This document shows positions 9,999 through 33,859 of a stretch of DNA of 64,000 nt, in pieces (the first letter of the stretch is position 1; each line of letters opens with the position of its first letter). Both the position numbers and the translations under genes were made by a program. The notes below the pieces were generated by a model. That model saw only the letters and a program-made list of their open reading frames with translations. It did no database searches and had not been told where the DNA came from. Source of the DNA: Symbiodinium natans (lineage: Eukaryota; Sar; Dinophyceae; Suessiales; Symbiodiniaceae); contig CAJNDS010002826.1 in the NCBI GenBank assembly GCA_905221605.1, forward strand, positions 1-64,000, written 5' to 3'.

Positions 9999-12900
9999 GC
10001 GACAGCTACAGACTACAGACAAGGAGAACGTGTTTCGCACCCCCGCGCCCCGTTTTCAACAATTTGCATTTGGCGCGAACCGACGTGCGTTGTAGTGTGT
10101 TAGCACCACTTGCGGCACCTACAGTTCCCCGAGCCAAAGCAGTCGTCAATGCCAGAGCAATGAGGCAAGCATGTCGTGTGTTTTTGGTGCGTTTCGCTGC
10201 GGGTGTAGCTGTCGTGGCAAAGCCAGCCAACTTGAACATTTCTCAGATGTGCGACGCTGGGTCTTGGGAAGCTTTGGGAGGCATGAACAGTTTGAAACAT
10301 GAAGTTGCTGCAAGTTATTGCTCCCTTTGGGTTTACGATCCAGCTTGCCATTGTTCGAGCATGGCTGAGCGATTTTCCAAACATGGACGGGCCATCAATT
10401 GTAAGCTTTGAGGTGTTAATTGTTTCATTGCATTTTTGAAATGCACGGGTGGGTAGATTTTCAGCGCTGAGATGCGGCATCTTTCCCGATGGCCGTTGGC
10501 TTCTTGGCAAGCACTTGGAGTTTGCTCCTGCAGTTTCATCGACCGTGCAAAAAGGTGCTTTCAGGTGTTTTCACATTCAAAGGCCCAGGATTTTGCCCAG
10601 ACTGTTTTGTTTGTCCCACATGTCTGCAAACCTTCTGGTGTTGAAGCTGTTGCCTTGAAAAGACCCAAACATGAAGGCGATTGTATTTATTGTGCCCTGC
10701 CAAGGTTGCCGGGCCGACCCTTAGGCATCGGGACCCCCAAACCCAGATTGTTCGGTCTGGTCCCAGCGGGGGGGGGTGGGGGGGAAGGGTGGGCCACTGG
10801 CTGTGGGTTGGGGGCAAGGGTTGAGAAGGGGAGACCAGATCTTGGTCTGCTTATGTCTGCTTTTTCCACACGGCTTTCGGTTGAGCCGAGGCGAGTTTTG
10901 TATTTTGTGTTGCGCGGAAGGTGCTCGTCTTGTTGTTTAAGAACGTGTCGGTTCCGAGACTTCCGCAAGCCTGTCCTCTGGTTAGGTCTTGTTTTGGATC
11001 GGCGGCGTTCTGGCATCGTGTCCTTCTGGAAAATGCCCAGCTGCACCAGACTCCAAGGACACAGTACGGATAGGGTTGGCATGGAAAGTAGCTTGGGTGA
11101 CGCAACCCTTGGGGCCAATGTTTGTGCAGTCCTGTGGTCCTGTGCTGTTCCTGTTGTTGGGGCCGCGAATTTTGTCCCTCTTTTTGGGAAGGGTCTCTGC
11201 CAGGATGCCGAGCCCAGCTTGCTCCAGGTCCACCATGAAGAGAAGCAGCTCGGAGCTCGGCAAGTTCGGCACAGGGCTTCGATCTCCAAATTCCCCAGAG
11301 CACCACAAGGTCCCGTATTGGAAGTAGGATCTTTGCTTGGCACCTTCGAGATTTTCACCTTGGATCCACTTCCTTCAATGATGCAAGGAGCCGGCAACTC
11401 AACCCTGTCAGTTGTGTCAAATTGCTTTTGCCACACACCCTACAATTATCTCCAGAAACAAGCCCGCCCGAAAAGCCTCAAAATGTCGAAAGTTGCCGTT
11501 GTTGGTAGCATCCTTACGCTTCCTTACTCTCTTCGCGAGCATGAAACAGACCCGAGGTGCACCTCAGAGGGGCAGGATCCATGGGCCAGTGGCTCGCGCG
11601 TGGCTCTTCGAAGGAAAAGACATCAAAAAGAAGAAGGAAAGAGACCATATTTGCTCAGGGCATTGTTTCTAAGGATGTGGTATGACAATCTTGTTGCAAG
11701 TTCTGAAGGAAACGCGTATCGAAAAATAGCCTTCTTGGCTTTCACGCCGACCGAACATGAACCGTAAGGTGGACTGCTGCGCTGGCCTGGACATATGTTT
11801 CGGGGAGCATGACAAAGGATGGAGCTACCGCTGCTCGAAAACGTGCTGCTTGGTGCGAGCACAAGGTAAAGGTTCCAGTCTATTTAGAAGGCCTTAGAGG
11901 GTGCATGCAGTTTGTTTATTTACAAGCACAAGAAAGGGCAGATGAGGGCAGCATGATGAGGGCAGCATGGGTAGGATCCGTGATTCAGTTGCCCGTAGAG
12001 GGGACAGAACCGCAAATCTAAGTGAGTACATGAAGCCCTTTGTGGTGAAGTGTAGCTTGTTTGCAAAGGTTTGAAAAGTGGTCATTGCAGGCTGCGTGCA
12101 AGACCCAGTTCGTTTTTGTGTGCGTGTTTCTTTTTAGCATCACTTAGAGGCCATCTTCATCTTTCCGCAAAGGAGGATAACCTCGGCTTGAGGCATCCAA
12201 GAACCACAGAACGTGGGAAGCAATAGCTCAGGGCAAAGCTCTGGGGTTGCGAGGCGCCGGCGGCAACACCCCTTGCACACCGGATGGACAGGATCCCTTT
12301 CAGACATCCAGCCTGGTGCTCCCCTGGCATTCATTTCCGGGTCTCACAGGGTGTCACTGATTTCCGCCTTTTAACAGGGCTCGCAAGGGGCACTCTGGGT
12401 TTTGGGGCTTGGGGCACCGCGGTGTGATGGTGTGTGAAGAGCAGGGAGCATCAGGGAGCCGTGCCGCAGTATGCTGCAGTGTTTTACCCAGGTCGAGTGC
12501 TGCTCTGGGTTGGAGATGTGCTTGGGTCAGTCGGACAGCAGTGAAGCAATGAGCTATCGCTGCCTGGACCACTGTTGCTGGTCAGCAGGAGCCCCGCAGT
12601 TCAACGCGAATTTAGCGCCAAAAGCTTAAGCCAACGCCACCTTAGCCACAAAGGTAGCATGCTGCCTATGAGTCTACTCTGCTCGGCGTAGCCCCTCGAT
12701 TTTAGGAACGGGTCTTTGTGTCAGCTTTTGGATGCTTCCCGACCCTCAAATGCTTGAAAGGACATTCACAGAGCCAAATGTCTTGGCACCCCCATGAACC
12801 ATTGGGATGTTGGCATGCATTATTGTCAATTGGAATTTTGGAGAACTTCGAACTCCTACGCGAGTCGCGCTCCAGCAACTGACCTTGCTCGGTTTCTTAG

Positions 12901-13683
12901 ATGCTGTCGGGGACCCCCCAGAACCGCAGCATAGACCTCAACTTTCTGAATCTTTGTGGAAGAGCAGAGGTTTGTCTTGGGGCTCAGTTGTGATCAGGGT
13001 CGCTTAGGTCCATCAACCTGCACGATGAAGGGCGACAACGTTTATCAAAGTGGCTTGGGCGCAAGGACCCAACATTCCAAACCCGCAGCCATACTGCAAA
13101 TCTTCAACGCTGAGCATTGTGTCTGCACACGGGTCACCCCTCCAATTCATCCCATTCTCATTTATTGTTAAGCTGTGCAAGCTTGAGAAAATCAAGGTTT
13201 TTCAGAGAAGCAAATAGGCGAGAATCGCGGTTTTTCATGGTCACATATGAAGCAGAGAGAGGTTTTCCTTATAAACACACACACACACACAGAAAACAGA
13301 CCGTTTTTGAAGAGATGCTAACACATGTGCGCCCTGCAAGCTTCAACCCTTGCGTGCCTAGCTGGACAACATGTTCCTTGCTGCTCCGGCCTCCAAGAAT
13401 GTTCTGGTGACACTTGGTATCAATATCCAAGTTGTCATGTTCCTTGCGCGGTTTTATTGAATGGCAGTCCTGTACACCGTAGAGCTTGCTGCTGGCTGCA
13501 TGTCCAGTCCAATTACTAGGAAAGAGTGTCATGCTCAACAATGCGCAATTTGGAACGATAGTGAACTCTAAGGACTGGAACATGTGGCTTGGTTGGCAGG
13601 GGTTGGCAAGGGCTGGCAGATGCAGTGTGCAGGGCTGTTTTGCCTCCGCAGGAACGTGCACCCTGTTCGGGAGATTCAAGCAG
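9999..13683. other. Long stretch without a defensible gene
   Basis: Both strands carry overlapping open frames: a + frame at 10472-11767 (431 codons) and minus frames at 10687-11436 and 10851-11306. None has consistent composition or a recognisable motif, and the mutual overlap argues against any being a full gene. One minus segment near 11190-11275 (LFMVDLEQAGLGILAETLPKK) is coding-like and could be an exon. A G run (10770-10783) and a CACACA run (13277-13291) are the only simple repeats. Minus frames at 12140-12334 and 12354-12572 are unassigned. Confidence 0.4.
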
Positions 13684-14193
13684 TTAGTGGAAGTTGTACG
13701 ATATCTTTGCATTGGGATGACGGTGGCCCCCATGAAGCCCCACATCAAGCTTACTTGCCTGCGTTAAATTTGGCATTTTAGGGCCACTGAAGCCTGAGCA
13801 AAATCTTTCCACTAAGGGATGGCCAGTGGTCGCACAGGCCTCATTGTAGGGACAGTCGGAGTTCACGGTTGACACACAACCACATTTTCCATGTTCAGAA
13901 ACTGGTGCCTCAGAGCCCTGTTCTAGCTTGCTTTCAAGGCTTCTACCATTGCATGCTCCACAAATCTCCACAATGCTGCACGTGTTACAGGGTTTCGTGT
14001 GGTTCCTGTGAATAGTGGGGTGATTTCGATGTGGGAAGGAATGTTCATAGAAGTCACGACTCCGCCATTCTGTTCTCTCCTTGCGAGTCGCGATTGTGCG
14101 TTCGATGGTGTGGGTCTTGTTTTCAACAGTTTTGGGATAATCCCTCCCCGAATGCTTCTTGACGTTGCCCGGATCACGTCCTGTTGTAGTCAA
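13684..14193 (-). CDS. Hypothetical Cys-rich exon or ORF
   Basis: A minus-strand frame is open for about 169 codons with natural composition. Its middle is Cys-rich with paired cysteines (CNTCSIVEICGACNG, then CGCVSTVNSDCPYNEAC and VERFCSG), reminiscent of a small extracellular Cys-rich domain. No family is recognised, and neither start nor splice borders are clear; several + strand frames overlap but look less natural. Low confidence. Confidence 0.25.
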   Translation of the reverse strand: MTTTGRDPGNVKKHSGRDYPKTVENKTHTIERTIATRKERTEWRSRDFYEHSFPHRNHPTIHRNHTKPCNTCSIVEICGACNGRSLESKLEQGSEAPVSEHGKCGCVSTVNSDCPYNEACATTGHPLVERFCSGFSGPKMPNLTQASKLDVGLHGGHRHPNAKISYNFH

Positions 14194-15180
14194 ATCCTTC
14201 TAGGGCCATGTTAAGGGTGTCGGTGTCGCGAGGGTGGACGAGAACATCCTGGCATGCAGAGTATGAGCAGCCACTAGGCCTTCCAATCTGTCGCCTTCAA
14301 GCCCGAGACTCAAGCGCGACGCCCTCGACAGTCAAACCCCCAATGAAGGAGGGGTTAAGGAGGGGTTCTGGTGGTTGCGGTTTTGGTTTTTCATCTTGAA
14401 AATGCATCTTTTTGAGGTTTGTTTGATGTTTTTCCTTGTTTTCCAGCTCAGGTTCGTTTGTTAGGTCTTTGCACGATCTCAGGTACAACTGCAGTGGTCT
14501 GCAGTGGTCTAAGAAAAACAGTTGAAGCGGCCTGGGTACATCCAGCATACATTTGGGTGGGTATTGTGCATGTGCGATATATTGCGATATCATGTGCATG
14601 CATTGCAATGCACGGCTGGGGATGTGGGGAAGATCCCTGCGTGCCAAACCATCCAAGACCACTAAGTCGACCCCATCTTACACTGATCCCTGCGAGGTGC
14701 TTTGCCAAATGTTGGATGGGTGAATACCACCCACATTTTGACACCACACCCGACTATCTTGACATTGCAGCCAGCGCACGAGGGGTGCGGGGTGGCGCAG
14801 CTGCTTCAGTGCTTTTTTTGAGGGCACCATTTTCAGGAACGTAGGCGAGGTCATCAAACTTTTCCCGTCATCTTCATCTTTGTTTCAGTTTTTCTTGGTT
14901 TGTTGGTTTCATTGAAGAAAATTGTGGTGTTAAGACATGCTGCACGTCATCAACCACGTCATAAACCATGCAGGGAGCTTGGCAAGTATGGCGCTGCCAT
15001 ATGAAGCTTTTCACTGATGCCGGCCCGTCCGTTTTTCTTCTTGTGTGTTGTGGTAATGGTACAGAAGCTGCTGCTACCAAGAAACAGCCCAGCTGGTGCC
15101 TAAATGACTTTGCTCCTCATTTTTCGGTGGTAGATGCCTCGCCTTGATCACCGTCAGCATCGCGACATGAGGCAATGATG
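14194..15180. other. Unassigned stretch upstream of the phosphoesterase gene
   Basis: Expected to hold the 5' end and N-terminal exon(s), including any signal peptide, of the metallophosphoesterase gene. I could not identify them. A + frame at 14419-14844 is open but not convincing. Confidence 0.4.
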
Positions 15181-15184
15181 GTGA

Positions 15185-18100
15185 GTTGTCCGACAATTAC
15201 TACTTAGTCATTGGTGACAATGGTGGCTGCGCTGGCGGCTGTGATGGTTGCTGTGGCTGGCAGCTCCTCGTCTGAATCTCCGCCTCTGATGCACTGCCCT
15301 CGCTAAGATATCCGACCTTGAACCAGGCACGCTCGAGACATGTTACCTAAAATTATGTATAGTACCTGGGAGTGCTGAGTCTGCCTTGTTGACAAACTGC
15401 ACGGCGAGGTGGCAGGTCGCCGACCAGATGAAGAAGTATGTGCAAGACCGGAAGGCTGCGAACCCCAAGCCGCTGGGGTGCCTTAGGTGAGGTTTGACGG
15501 TGTGTCTTGGCTTTCTTTGTTTTGTTGGGGTTCGGGGTTGGGAGATGGTCTTTAAGGTCGGGCTGGTGGCGTTTCGGAACTGTGCACCGGAACGGCAAGT
15601 GAGCTCGAGGTCCACACTGCTCTTCATCTTGCTCGTGGGCGACAACTTCTACTGGAACCGGGTTGGCACATCATGGCACATCGTCCAGGGCCGCAGCTTA
15701 GGTTCTCGCAAAAGGGCTTGAAAACAGGTCCGTTGCGAGCTCTCGTGCTTCAGTGCCACAGGGCCCCCAACAAAAAGTCTTGGAGGCGCTAAATTGTTGA
15801 CTCCCAGGCTTAAAGAAGGCTTCGAAGCCCCAGTAGTCGCAACAAAACATAACAAAACCTCAGTTTTGGCAAGCTCAGGGCAGCAACTTAGAGCCGTCGG
15901 CGCGCCAAGGACCGGAGCCAGTCCGGGGCGATTCGAGGACACGCGCCCAGGCGGCAGCAACGGGGACACGGGGCCACGAGACCACGAGGGCGGTCGTGAG
16001 TTTTGGGCGGGTAACGAGTTTGTCTGGCCAGTTCCTCAGAACATCAGGACATTGGAACGAACTTGGTCTCGGGCCTTAGGCGAGGATTCGGTGATATTTA
16101 GAGTACAGGAATTGGCTCTTTGGGGCTTCAGGCAAAGTTTGGGGATCGAGCATGCCTTTCGTCGTCCGTGAAAGACTCTGAATCGTGAGTTCCTTGCTAC
16201 AGCCAAATCGTGCACCGTGCTTTGCGAAAGAAAAGGTTGAACCCAAGGCCTGCCCAGAGTGTGGGCCATGATTCAAGATGCTCAAGCCAAGGTGGAAGTC
16301 GGTGTACGGGGAGCTGGCGGACTACCCATGGTTCGCGATCCTCGGCAACCACGACTTCGGCAACGACGATCCCGACTGCCTGTGCCCCTTCTTCCATGAG
16401 AGGCACCACACAACGGCCCCGAATCCCTGAGAACCTCAAGTGTATGCAGCACCTTGATGTTTCTGCTGGAGCTTTCCGAGGTTTTGTTGCTTTTTGAGGG
16501 GACGAGACACAGCAAGTGCGTGTGTTGAAAGCACCTTTGTGGTTCCTCAAGAGGGCCAACTGTCAAGGGACCGGGAAGGGGGAAGTTTTGAGGCTAGTGT
16601 TTTAGTTCAGGCTACAGCGGGGCTATAGGGCTTGAGCTTCTGCCTCAGGGAGCGGTGTACAGCCGCCCACAACACTGCTGCTGGCTGTGGCGGCGCGAAA
16701 CCGTACTCCACAGCAAACCAGTCGCGCCTTGGAGAATTTCGCTCGGAGCGAAATCCCAGGAAGCCTCAAGAAGTTTACCAAACCGTAAGACCCGACGCCT
16801 TGGTGGCACTTGTGAGCGCTTGTCAACACACTGTGAGGCCGTGAGGCCTCAAGAATTGGGGGTACAGAGGTGAATCGAGGTGACATAGCTTGACATAGAA
16901 GGGCTTGGTGGGTCTTTAAAGATGGAGTTGAAGTGTGCTGCTGGCAATATTTTTTGGGTCGAAGCTTGGGGCCTAGGGGGGCCCATCTTCTCTCCAGAGA
17001 CCCCTTACGGAGGTATGCTTGCAACCAGCTCAATGCCGACAAGGGCGGCGTTGATGGAGACCTGCGCAGGAACGGGTTGAGGGGTATGGTTTGGGGCGTC
17101 AGAAACTTCAGGGGTCTCCGGTCCGCGGCAAGCTACGAGTAATTCGCAGCTGCCTGAGCTTCGGTGTTCCTTCCGTGTTACTCAGGGCCTTGGTGTTCGG
17201 GGTCACCGATGCGTGCCGGAATTGCAGCGCGCTCGAGTGTCGCCAGGAACTTCCACTTGCCCGACTTCACTTACTTCTACACCATCCCGGAGCTGGACTT
17301 CGAGTTGATCAGTCGGCAGACTTGCGTTTGTCGTGGCAGGATGCTATAGGGCATGATGCTATAGGGCATGATGCTATGGCATGATGTTATGGCATGAGTC
17401 GGCTTCTTCGGGCCTGGGGCGGCCTTGCAGTTTGGAGATTCAGAGGTTTTGCTTTCAGACGGGCATGCCTCCTTCCGGGGAAAATCACCTGAACACCTCA
17501 AACTCTCGGTGGAGAGTCCTGCCTTCAACCCCTGCCTATGCAGTGCTAGGCACTACGCAGATTTTTAGGGCTCGCCCTAAACCTAATCCCAAGACTCCAA
17601 AGGTATGGATTACAACTGGTACGATCGCCACGGGATCGGTGGCAACGGCTATGGCACCTTGATAGCATGGCGTGCATCCCAAGAGATGCTGACATTGCCT
17701 ACATTTGGATTCCCAGGGTCTTGGGGACTATTTTGGGTATTCAGGGGTGAAGCCATTTTAGCTCTCTCCTTAAAAGGAGGCAGAGAGAGGTGCGGCTGCG
17801 CGGTTTTTGTGGAATCGGCGGAAACGCGCGTGCGTACGTATGTGCAGCTGCCGCCAGGCATGCACTTCAAGTGCATTAGAGAAGGTGTCGCTTGGAGCCA
17901 GAATCCGAGAACTGTATCCCTGTTCTCCCTGGGCAGCGTGGCGTGTCAGCTGCAGGTCGACGAAAATGCCCTTGGGGCCAAACCGGATACGGTAAGTCCA
18001 GCATTGCCGTCGCATCAAAGGAATCAAATGCCTCAAGGGCTAGCTTCGACACATTTCGACACAGTGCAAGGATGCGCGGAGGAACCTTCAAAGCGGTTTG

Positions 18101-20799
18101 CAAGCCCCGATCAGCAGAGCTGCGTTCCAGGGATGGACATGTTTACAGATCAACAGGCCCACACGTGCCCGAAAAGCCTCGAAGCCCGGGAAGTTGTCCT
18201 ACCCCGGTCTACAACATGTACGAACCCTGGAAGCTGAAGGACCGTCTGGCGGCGGCCGTGGCGTGGCCAAGTCCTGTGGTGGGGTGGAGCGTGTGGAGGC
18301 ACCACAATGGGTCGTGGACGTGTGTGAGCAGCATGATGCAGCCTGTGAATAGCATGTGAGGATCTGGGGCAGAAGGGTTTCATGGGAGGTGAGGGGGATG
18401 CATTGGCCACACATCCCGTGGAAGTTTCTGAACCCAGGGCCCAAACGCTTGGATTTCGGAGAGATCATTTTGTGGGTTCTGCGGGTGAAGATCCGGGGTT
18501 TGGGCTTTGGCACTGGACGCACTGGGCATGGCCCACATGGCCCTCATGGCCCTGTCCCCATGAGAAGTTGTCTGTGGCGTGAATCTGTGTATGGAACCCC
18601 AGACGCTGTTCAGGGTTGCGGGGGATTGTCGGCTTGAGTGAGGACGTTCGGAGACATCCGTTTTTGATGTTGTGTAGCTGCCCGAGCTGTTTGGGGGAGG
18701 ACAGCCTGGCACGAATCCGCGACGCCTCGAACAAGGCCAGCTTCGAGTTGCAGACTGTGGTGGGCCCCCAGACTCCCACAGGCATGCCGATCAAAGCATG
18801 TTTTGCGGCAAGTTGTGTTGAGTAAATGACTCCAACATTGGGGAGACCTCGGGATGGAGGAGCGTAAAGGACGGTGTTAACTCGCAGGCATTCAATACCA
18901 CAACGGTCCTTTTTGATCCTTGTTGAAGAAGTGAGATTTTCACGCACAACCGGAGGCCTCAAGAATCGCATTAATTGGAAAAAGACCCAGACTCAACTCC
19001 CTGAACTCCCTGAACCAATGGACCCGGAAACCTGGATCCTGAAATCCTTACCGTTCCCGACCCTCCAGCGCCTGTGCGCAGCTCTTCAACGAGAGGGCCA
19101 AGGCCTAGCTTGCGCTCTCTCGGCGTGGGGTTGGGGCAGATTCGGGGGAGCGGATTCGGGAGCGGATTCGGGAGCGGATTCAAGAGCGGATTCAAGAGCG
19201 GATTTGGCTCTCTCTGCATGTTTTCTCAAACCTTGGGTTTGTTTTTGTGGCTTTCTGTGTGGTTTCGGGCATTCCGTGTCCAGCCTGGAGTCTTGGCATG
19301 TCTTGGCACGTCTTGGCATGTCTTGGCTCTTCCCTCAGTGTTTCTTTGATTTTCTTTGTCATTAGTTTGGAGGCCCACTCCATTACAAGTCTCAGGCACT
19401 TCTGGGCCCCCCAAACCTCCCTAAAGGCCGCGAGCGCAACAAACTACGCCATCATTAACCACTACCCGGACTGGGCGCAGGAAGGCGCTGCGTGGTGGCT
19501 TGGGGTCTTCTCGCCTCGGAGCTCCCCCCCCAAGAATTTCCCCCCATATGGGTGGTACCACCGAGGGTCTTGGCGGGTTTATTTGGTCAGGTTGACGAAG
19601 GGTGCTGAACCCTCATTCTTCCCGAGCGGTTTTGCCCCGCAGGTATCAACCTGCGACACAACTTCTTGCAAGGGATGCATCAAGAACAGGATGCCTGGCT
19701 GCACCTGTCCGCCTTTGTCCGCCCAACCCAGCAAGCTTAACAAGCTTGATGCGTCTCAAAATGTCTCAAAGGATTGTGCTGGAGAAAACAATAGAGTCGG
19801 TTGCATCAATGACATAAGCGCCAAAGCTCTAAAGGCGCCGCTTGCGAAGCTAAAGTACTTGGGCATGTCTTGGCATACCAGACATGCATAGGCATACCGT
19901 ATCCCAGCAAACGCTTAACAAGCGCTTGACACACATTGGGGTGAAGGCGGCGAAGAAGCGCGTGCTGAATTTTTACGGCCACACGCACATCCAGCAGTGC
20001 GCGGCTTGGCTTGCCGCCCAATGGTATGGCTCCACGCGTCGCAAGTTGTTACCAGGCTGTCAGGCTATCAGCTCTTGCTTTCTCTTCCGTTTCTTCGTGT
20101 GCCATCTCTTGCTTTTTCTTGCTGTTGTGAGCTAGAGTTCAAGAACTTCAGGGAGAGGTCCCACAGATGTGTACGGGATCTTAAGTCAGGTCCCAAGTTC
20201 CCGCAAGGCTAGTTGGGCGCCGGGGCTTCCGGGTCTACACAAGCCATTGCAAGCCATGACAGCCCTGACAAGCCCTGAAAGCCGAAGAACTGTCGAGGCT
20301 CCGAGAGGGTTCAACATGATTCAACTCAAACACCCCCTGCAAATGCGAGAAGCCTTGAAGTCCACAACTTGCCTTGGAGCTTCTGGTCCTAATCCAGCCC
20401 CAAAACCCTGTAACTTATCAGCCACACTTACCAAGGACAACAGTGGTGATAAGGAGGACCCCAGCCTCTGCACCGACATCCTCACGGGGGGTGCGGGGGG
20501 ACGCCCGGCTCTTCGTGGCATAGGGTTGGGATTTCTGAGTTTTGGGGTTTCTGAGAACCCGAGGCCTTAAAGCGTGAGCTCCCAAGCGCCGTGCCGGGTC
20601 TTGCAACGTTTCGCACATTGTCGCACATTGTCGCACACTGTCGCAGATATCTGGACCTTTGGAGCCAAAGATGCAAGGCTGCTGTGGGGATTTGCCTGCC
20701 GGCTTTGTTGCCGTGACCTGGGGCAGCGACGGCAAAATGACCAATGAGTGCTACACGGACGCACAGCAGCAGGCCCCTTTTGAGAGGAGTTGTTTATAG
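15185..20799 (+). CDS. Metallophosphoesterase (purple-acid-phosphatase-like), at least 13 exons
   Basis: Calcineurin-like phosphoesterases hydrolyse phosphomonoesters with a two-metal centre. All family motifs appear in order: YYLVIGDNGG (exon near 15190-15250), VADQMKKYV (about 15380-15486), LVGDNFYW (from 15610), WFAILGNHDFGNDDP (to 16381), CGGAKP (16649-16702), NQLNADKGGVDGD (17013-17069), FHLPDFTYFYTIPELDFELI (17247-17311), MDYNWYDRHGIGGNG (from 17603), LARIRDASNK (to 18735), LFNERAK (19082-19102), YAIINHYPDW (19427-19480), RVLNFYGHTHIQQ (19908 to about 19998), GFVAVTWGSDGKMTNE (about 20678 to the TAG at 20797-20799). Borders join in phase with GT-AG, GC-AG and GA-AG introns. The 5' exon(s), the end of the GDNFYW exon and any exon between 17.66 and 18.68 kb are unresolved. 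I see no in-frame lesion in the exons found. Function is inferred from motifs; a secreted acid phosphatase for phosphate scavenging is likely but the signal peptide is not located. Confidence 0.8.
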
Positions 20800-21207
20800 T
20801 TGTTTGAGGAGGCTTCATAGGATTTGGGGGCAGGGGGGGAGAGGGGCATCGAAGGCCTGGAAACCGAAAAGCCCTAAAATCCCTCCCTTAATCCCTAGCT
20901 TCATACCGCGGACCTGTCGGCTCAAGCGCCGCCGACGCAGTGTTCTTTTCGACTCCCCGCCGAACTACAGGACCCACAGAGGGCGATGCCGTCGCAGACC
21001 ATGGAGCTGGACAGGATGCGACGCGATTTAGATTTGCAAAAACCAACCCTTGCGAGTGGTTCTTGTGGGTTTCGAGTGCTTTGACGTGTTACCAGGAGCT
21101 GGAAGGTAAAACGGAACTGCCTGAGATTAAGACCCAAGCGCCGCCCATCATCCAAGAGTTTCTGAGAAAGACCCTCGAGCCACGGCTAACTCTCCTCCTA
21201 ACACGAG

Positions 21208-32053
<10,846 letters not shown>

Positions 32054-32574
32054 GCATGGGTTGAAGCCATGGGTCGTTTCTTTTGGCCTGCTGTATAGAC
32101 CTTTGCAACGTATACTTGGTGTGTCAGTTTATGTGGGGTGCTGTGGGGAGAATGCCCCCAGTAAACTCTTATTTACGAGGTTTTTAGCAACCAGGGGTTT
32201 GGGGAGTCCCCGACACCCCAAATCCTTGCACCACCGTCTTCCTCACAGGCGCGAGCTGCGCCGGCCGAGGGCGAGGGCCAAGGCCTGGTGCACGGGGGGC
32301 CTTTACGAGGCCATGAGCTTCCCAGAAATGTTGAACTAGCTTGCTGTAGCGAGGAGGAGTAGCGTGAGCAGCGGAGTAGGCTGACCGGCTGACCAGGAGT
32401 AGAATAATGGATGATGAATAGTAGGATGAGTTGGAGTAATATGACTACGAGTAAGGAGGAGGAGCAGGAGCAGAAAGGCTCAAACAATCCCTAAGCCTTA
32501 AAACCCCCCTAAGACCCCCGAAGTCCCAAACGAAAAGCAACCCTGAAAAGCCCTCAACCTTCAACGCTAAAACC

Positions 32575-33692
32575 TTGTACTCGAGCTCGAACGGGCCTGC
32601 TCTAGTGGGGCTCCGGTGGCCATTCTTGTACTTGACCTGTCCAAATTCTTCTTGGAGCATTGAGTATGGGTTGCTCGATTGCTTTGGTAGCCCAGACGAC
32701 AGACAGAATGGCTTCTCTCGCTACTCCGTGGTTCTGCCTTGGCAACGCCGTTGGCCTCTCCTGTGGACGAATTGCACACCGCAAGGTTGCCCTCTGCATG
32801 TCATTTCTATTGATGCTCTCATGACTGTTTGGATATGTGTGCTGTGTAATAAGCTCCCTGACGCTCGTTGCGGTGCTTTCGTCGATGACCGGTCCATCAG
32901 AGCCCATTCTCGCGCTGTGTTTGATCGCGCCGTCGCTCTTACTGATGAGCTTGATGGTTTGTCAGGGTCTTGGCCCAATCGGGAAAAGACTGGCGTGATG
33001 GTCACGCGTCTCCCTCTGGAATGGCAGCTCCATGATTCTTATCACGGCCTCATCTGATTTCCCCCTATGCCTTTGCTGAATTTTTGGGCATCAGCATACC
33101 TCTCGGTATGCTGCTGTGTTTCATGTCGTCAGGAGGCGCTCCCTGACAGCCGTTGAAGCGCATTCAGTTTGCGCCCCTTCGCTTTATAGGCAAACATGCC
33201 GGTGTCGCTTCCTGTGTGGAGAATAGGTTCGAAGTTCGCACGCTCTGGGGTTTTGCCGGACCTTTAAAGGTGTCTTCTTTGCCCTTTGCTCTTCCGGGTC
33301 TTTGATTGATCCGCATCAAGTCCGGTTTCTTGTGCAGATGCCCTGACGCGCGCGACTCTTGTATTGCCCTGTGGCACTCTCGTGCCGGTTCGGGTGTTCA
33401 GGGACGCCTCGGTTTGGCCGCGCAAGTTCAGCGTGTGTGGCCCTGCCTCGGTCTTGCTTGGCAGAGCCATTTTAAGCTTGAATGGTCTCGCTGCTCGCTC
33501 TCTCTACTTTGCAGTGACAGTTATCGTTTGCAGTCAGTGACCCGTGATTTTGCACGTTCTGCCATTCTTTCGCGGGCATCTAAGCATCCTTGTCTCAAGG
33601 GAACTCAAGCAAACGTTGATTCAACTGCAGATTTGGCCCTCTTCTCATGTAGTGTAATGTTAGGACAAGTCGTAGTGGAAGCGCACGTGTGA
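32575..33692 (+). pseudogene. Reverse transcriptase relic of a second LINE family
   Basis: The frame at 32575-33057 carries RT motif B (TPQGCPLHVISIDALM, the usual PQGCPLSP position) and motif C as AFVDDRSI, where FVDD stands for the catalytic YADD/FVDD box, followed about 40 residues later by NREKTGVM at the usual thumb boundary. Downstream, coding-like post-RT sequence (KRIQFAPLRFIGKHAG) continues in shifted frames to about 33690 with several stops. The N-terminal RT motifs and any endonuclease are absent upstream. The FVDDRS form differs from the FADDTA of the 43-64-kb LINE family, so this is an unrelated, older element. Confidence 0.65.
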
Positions 33693-33859
33693 TACCTACC
33701 CTGCAGCGTTGAACAGTAGGGTTTGAAAACAACCACCTCTCCCACCCGGCGAAATCGTGCTGTTCGGTCCAGAGGACTCCGCCCCGGGCAGACATCCAAT
33801 GCACTCCAGCCACTGCTGTACCACTTGCGTGACAAAACAGTTGGAGCGAACGCCTTCGG

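Noticed and set aside
10472-11767. 431-codon + strand ORF
   Set aside because: Composition changes along it, it includes a poly-G stretch giving poly-Gly, long minus-strand frames overlap it, and no motif is visible. Not supported as one gene.
15220-15306. ATG frame reading like a signal peptide (MVAALAAVMVAVAGSSSS)
   Set aside because: The overlapping frame reads YYLVIGDNGGCAGGCDG, the first metal-binding motif expected at this point of the phosphoesterase. The hydrophobic frame is a shadow of that GGT/GGC-rich exon.
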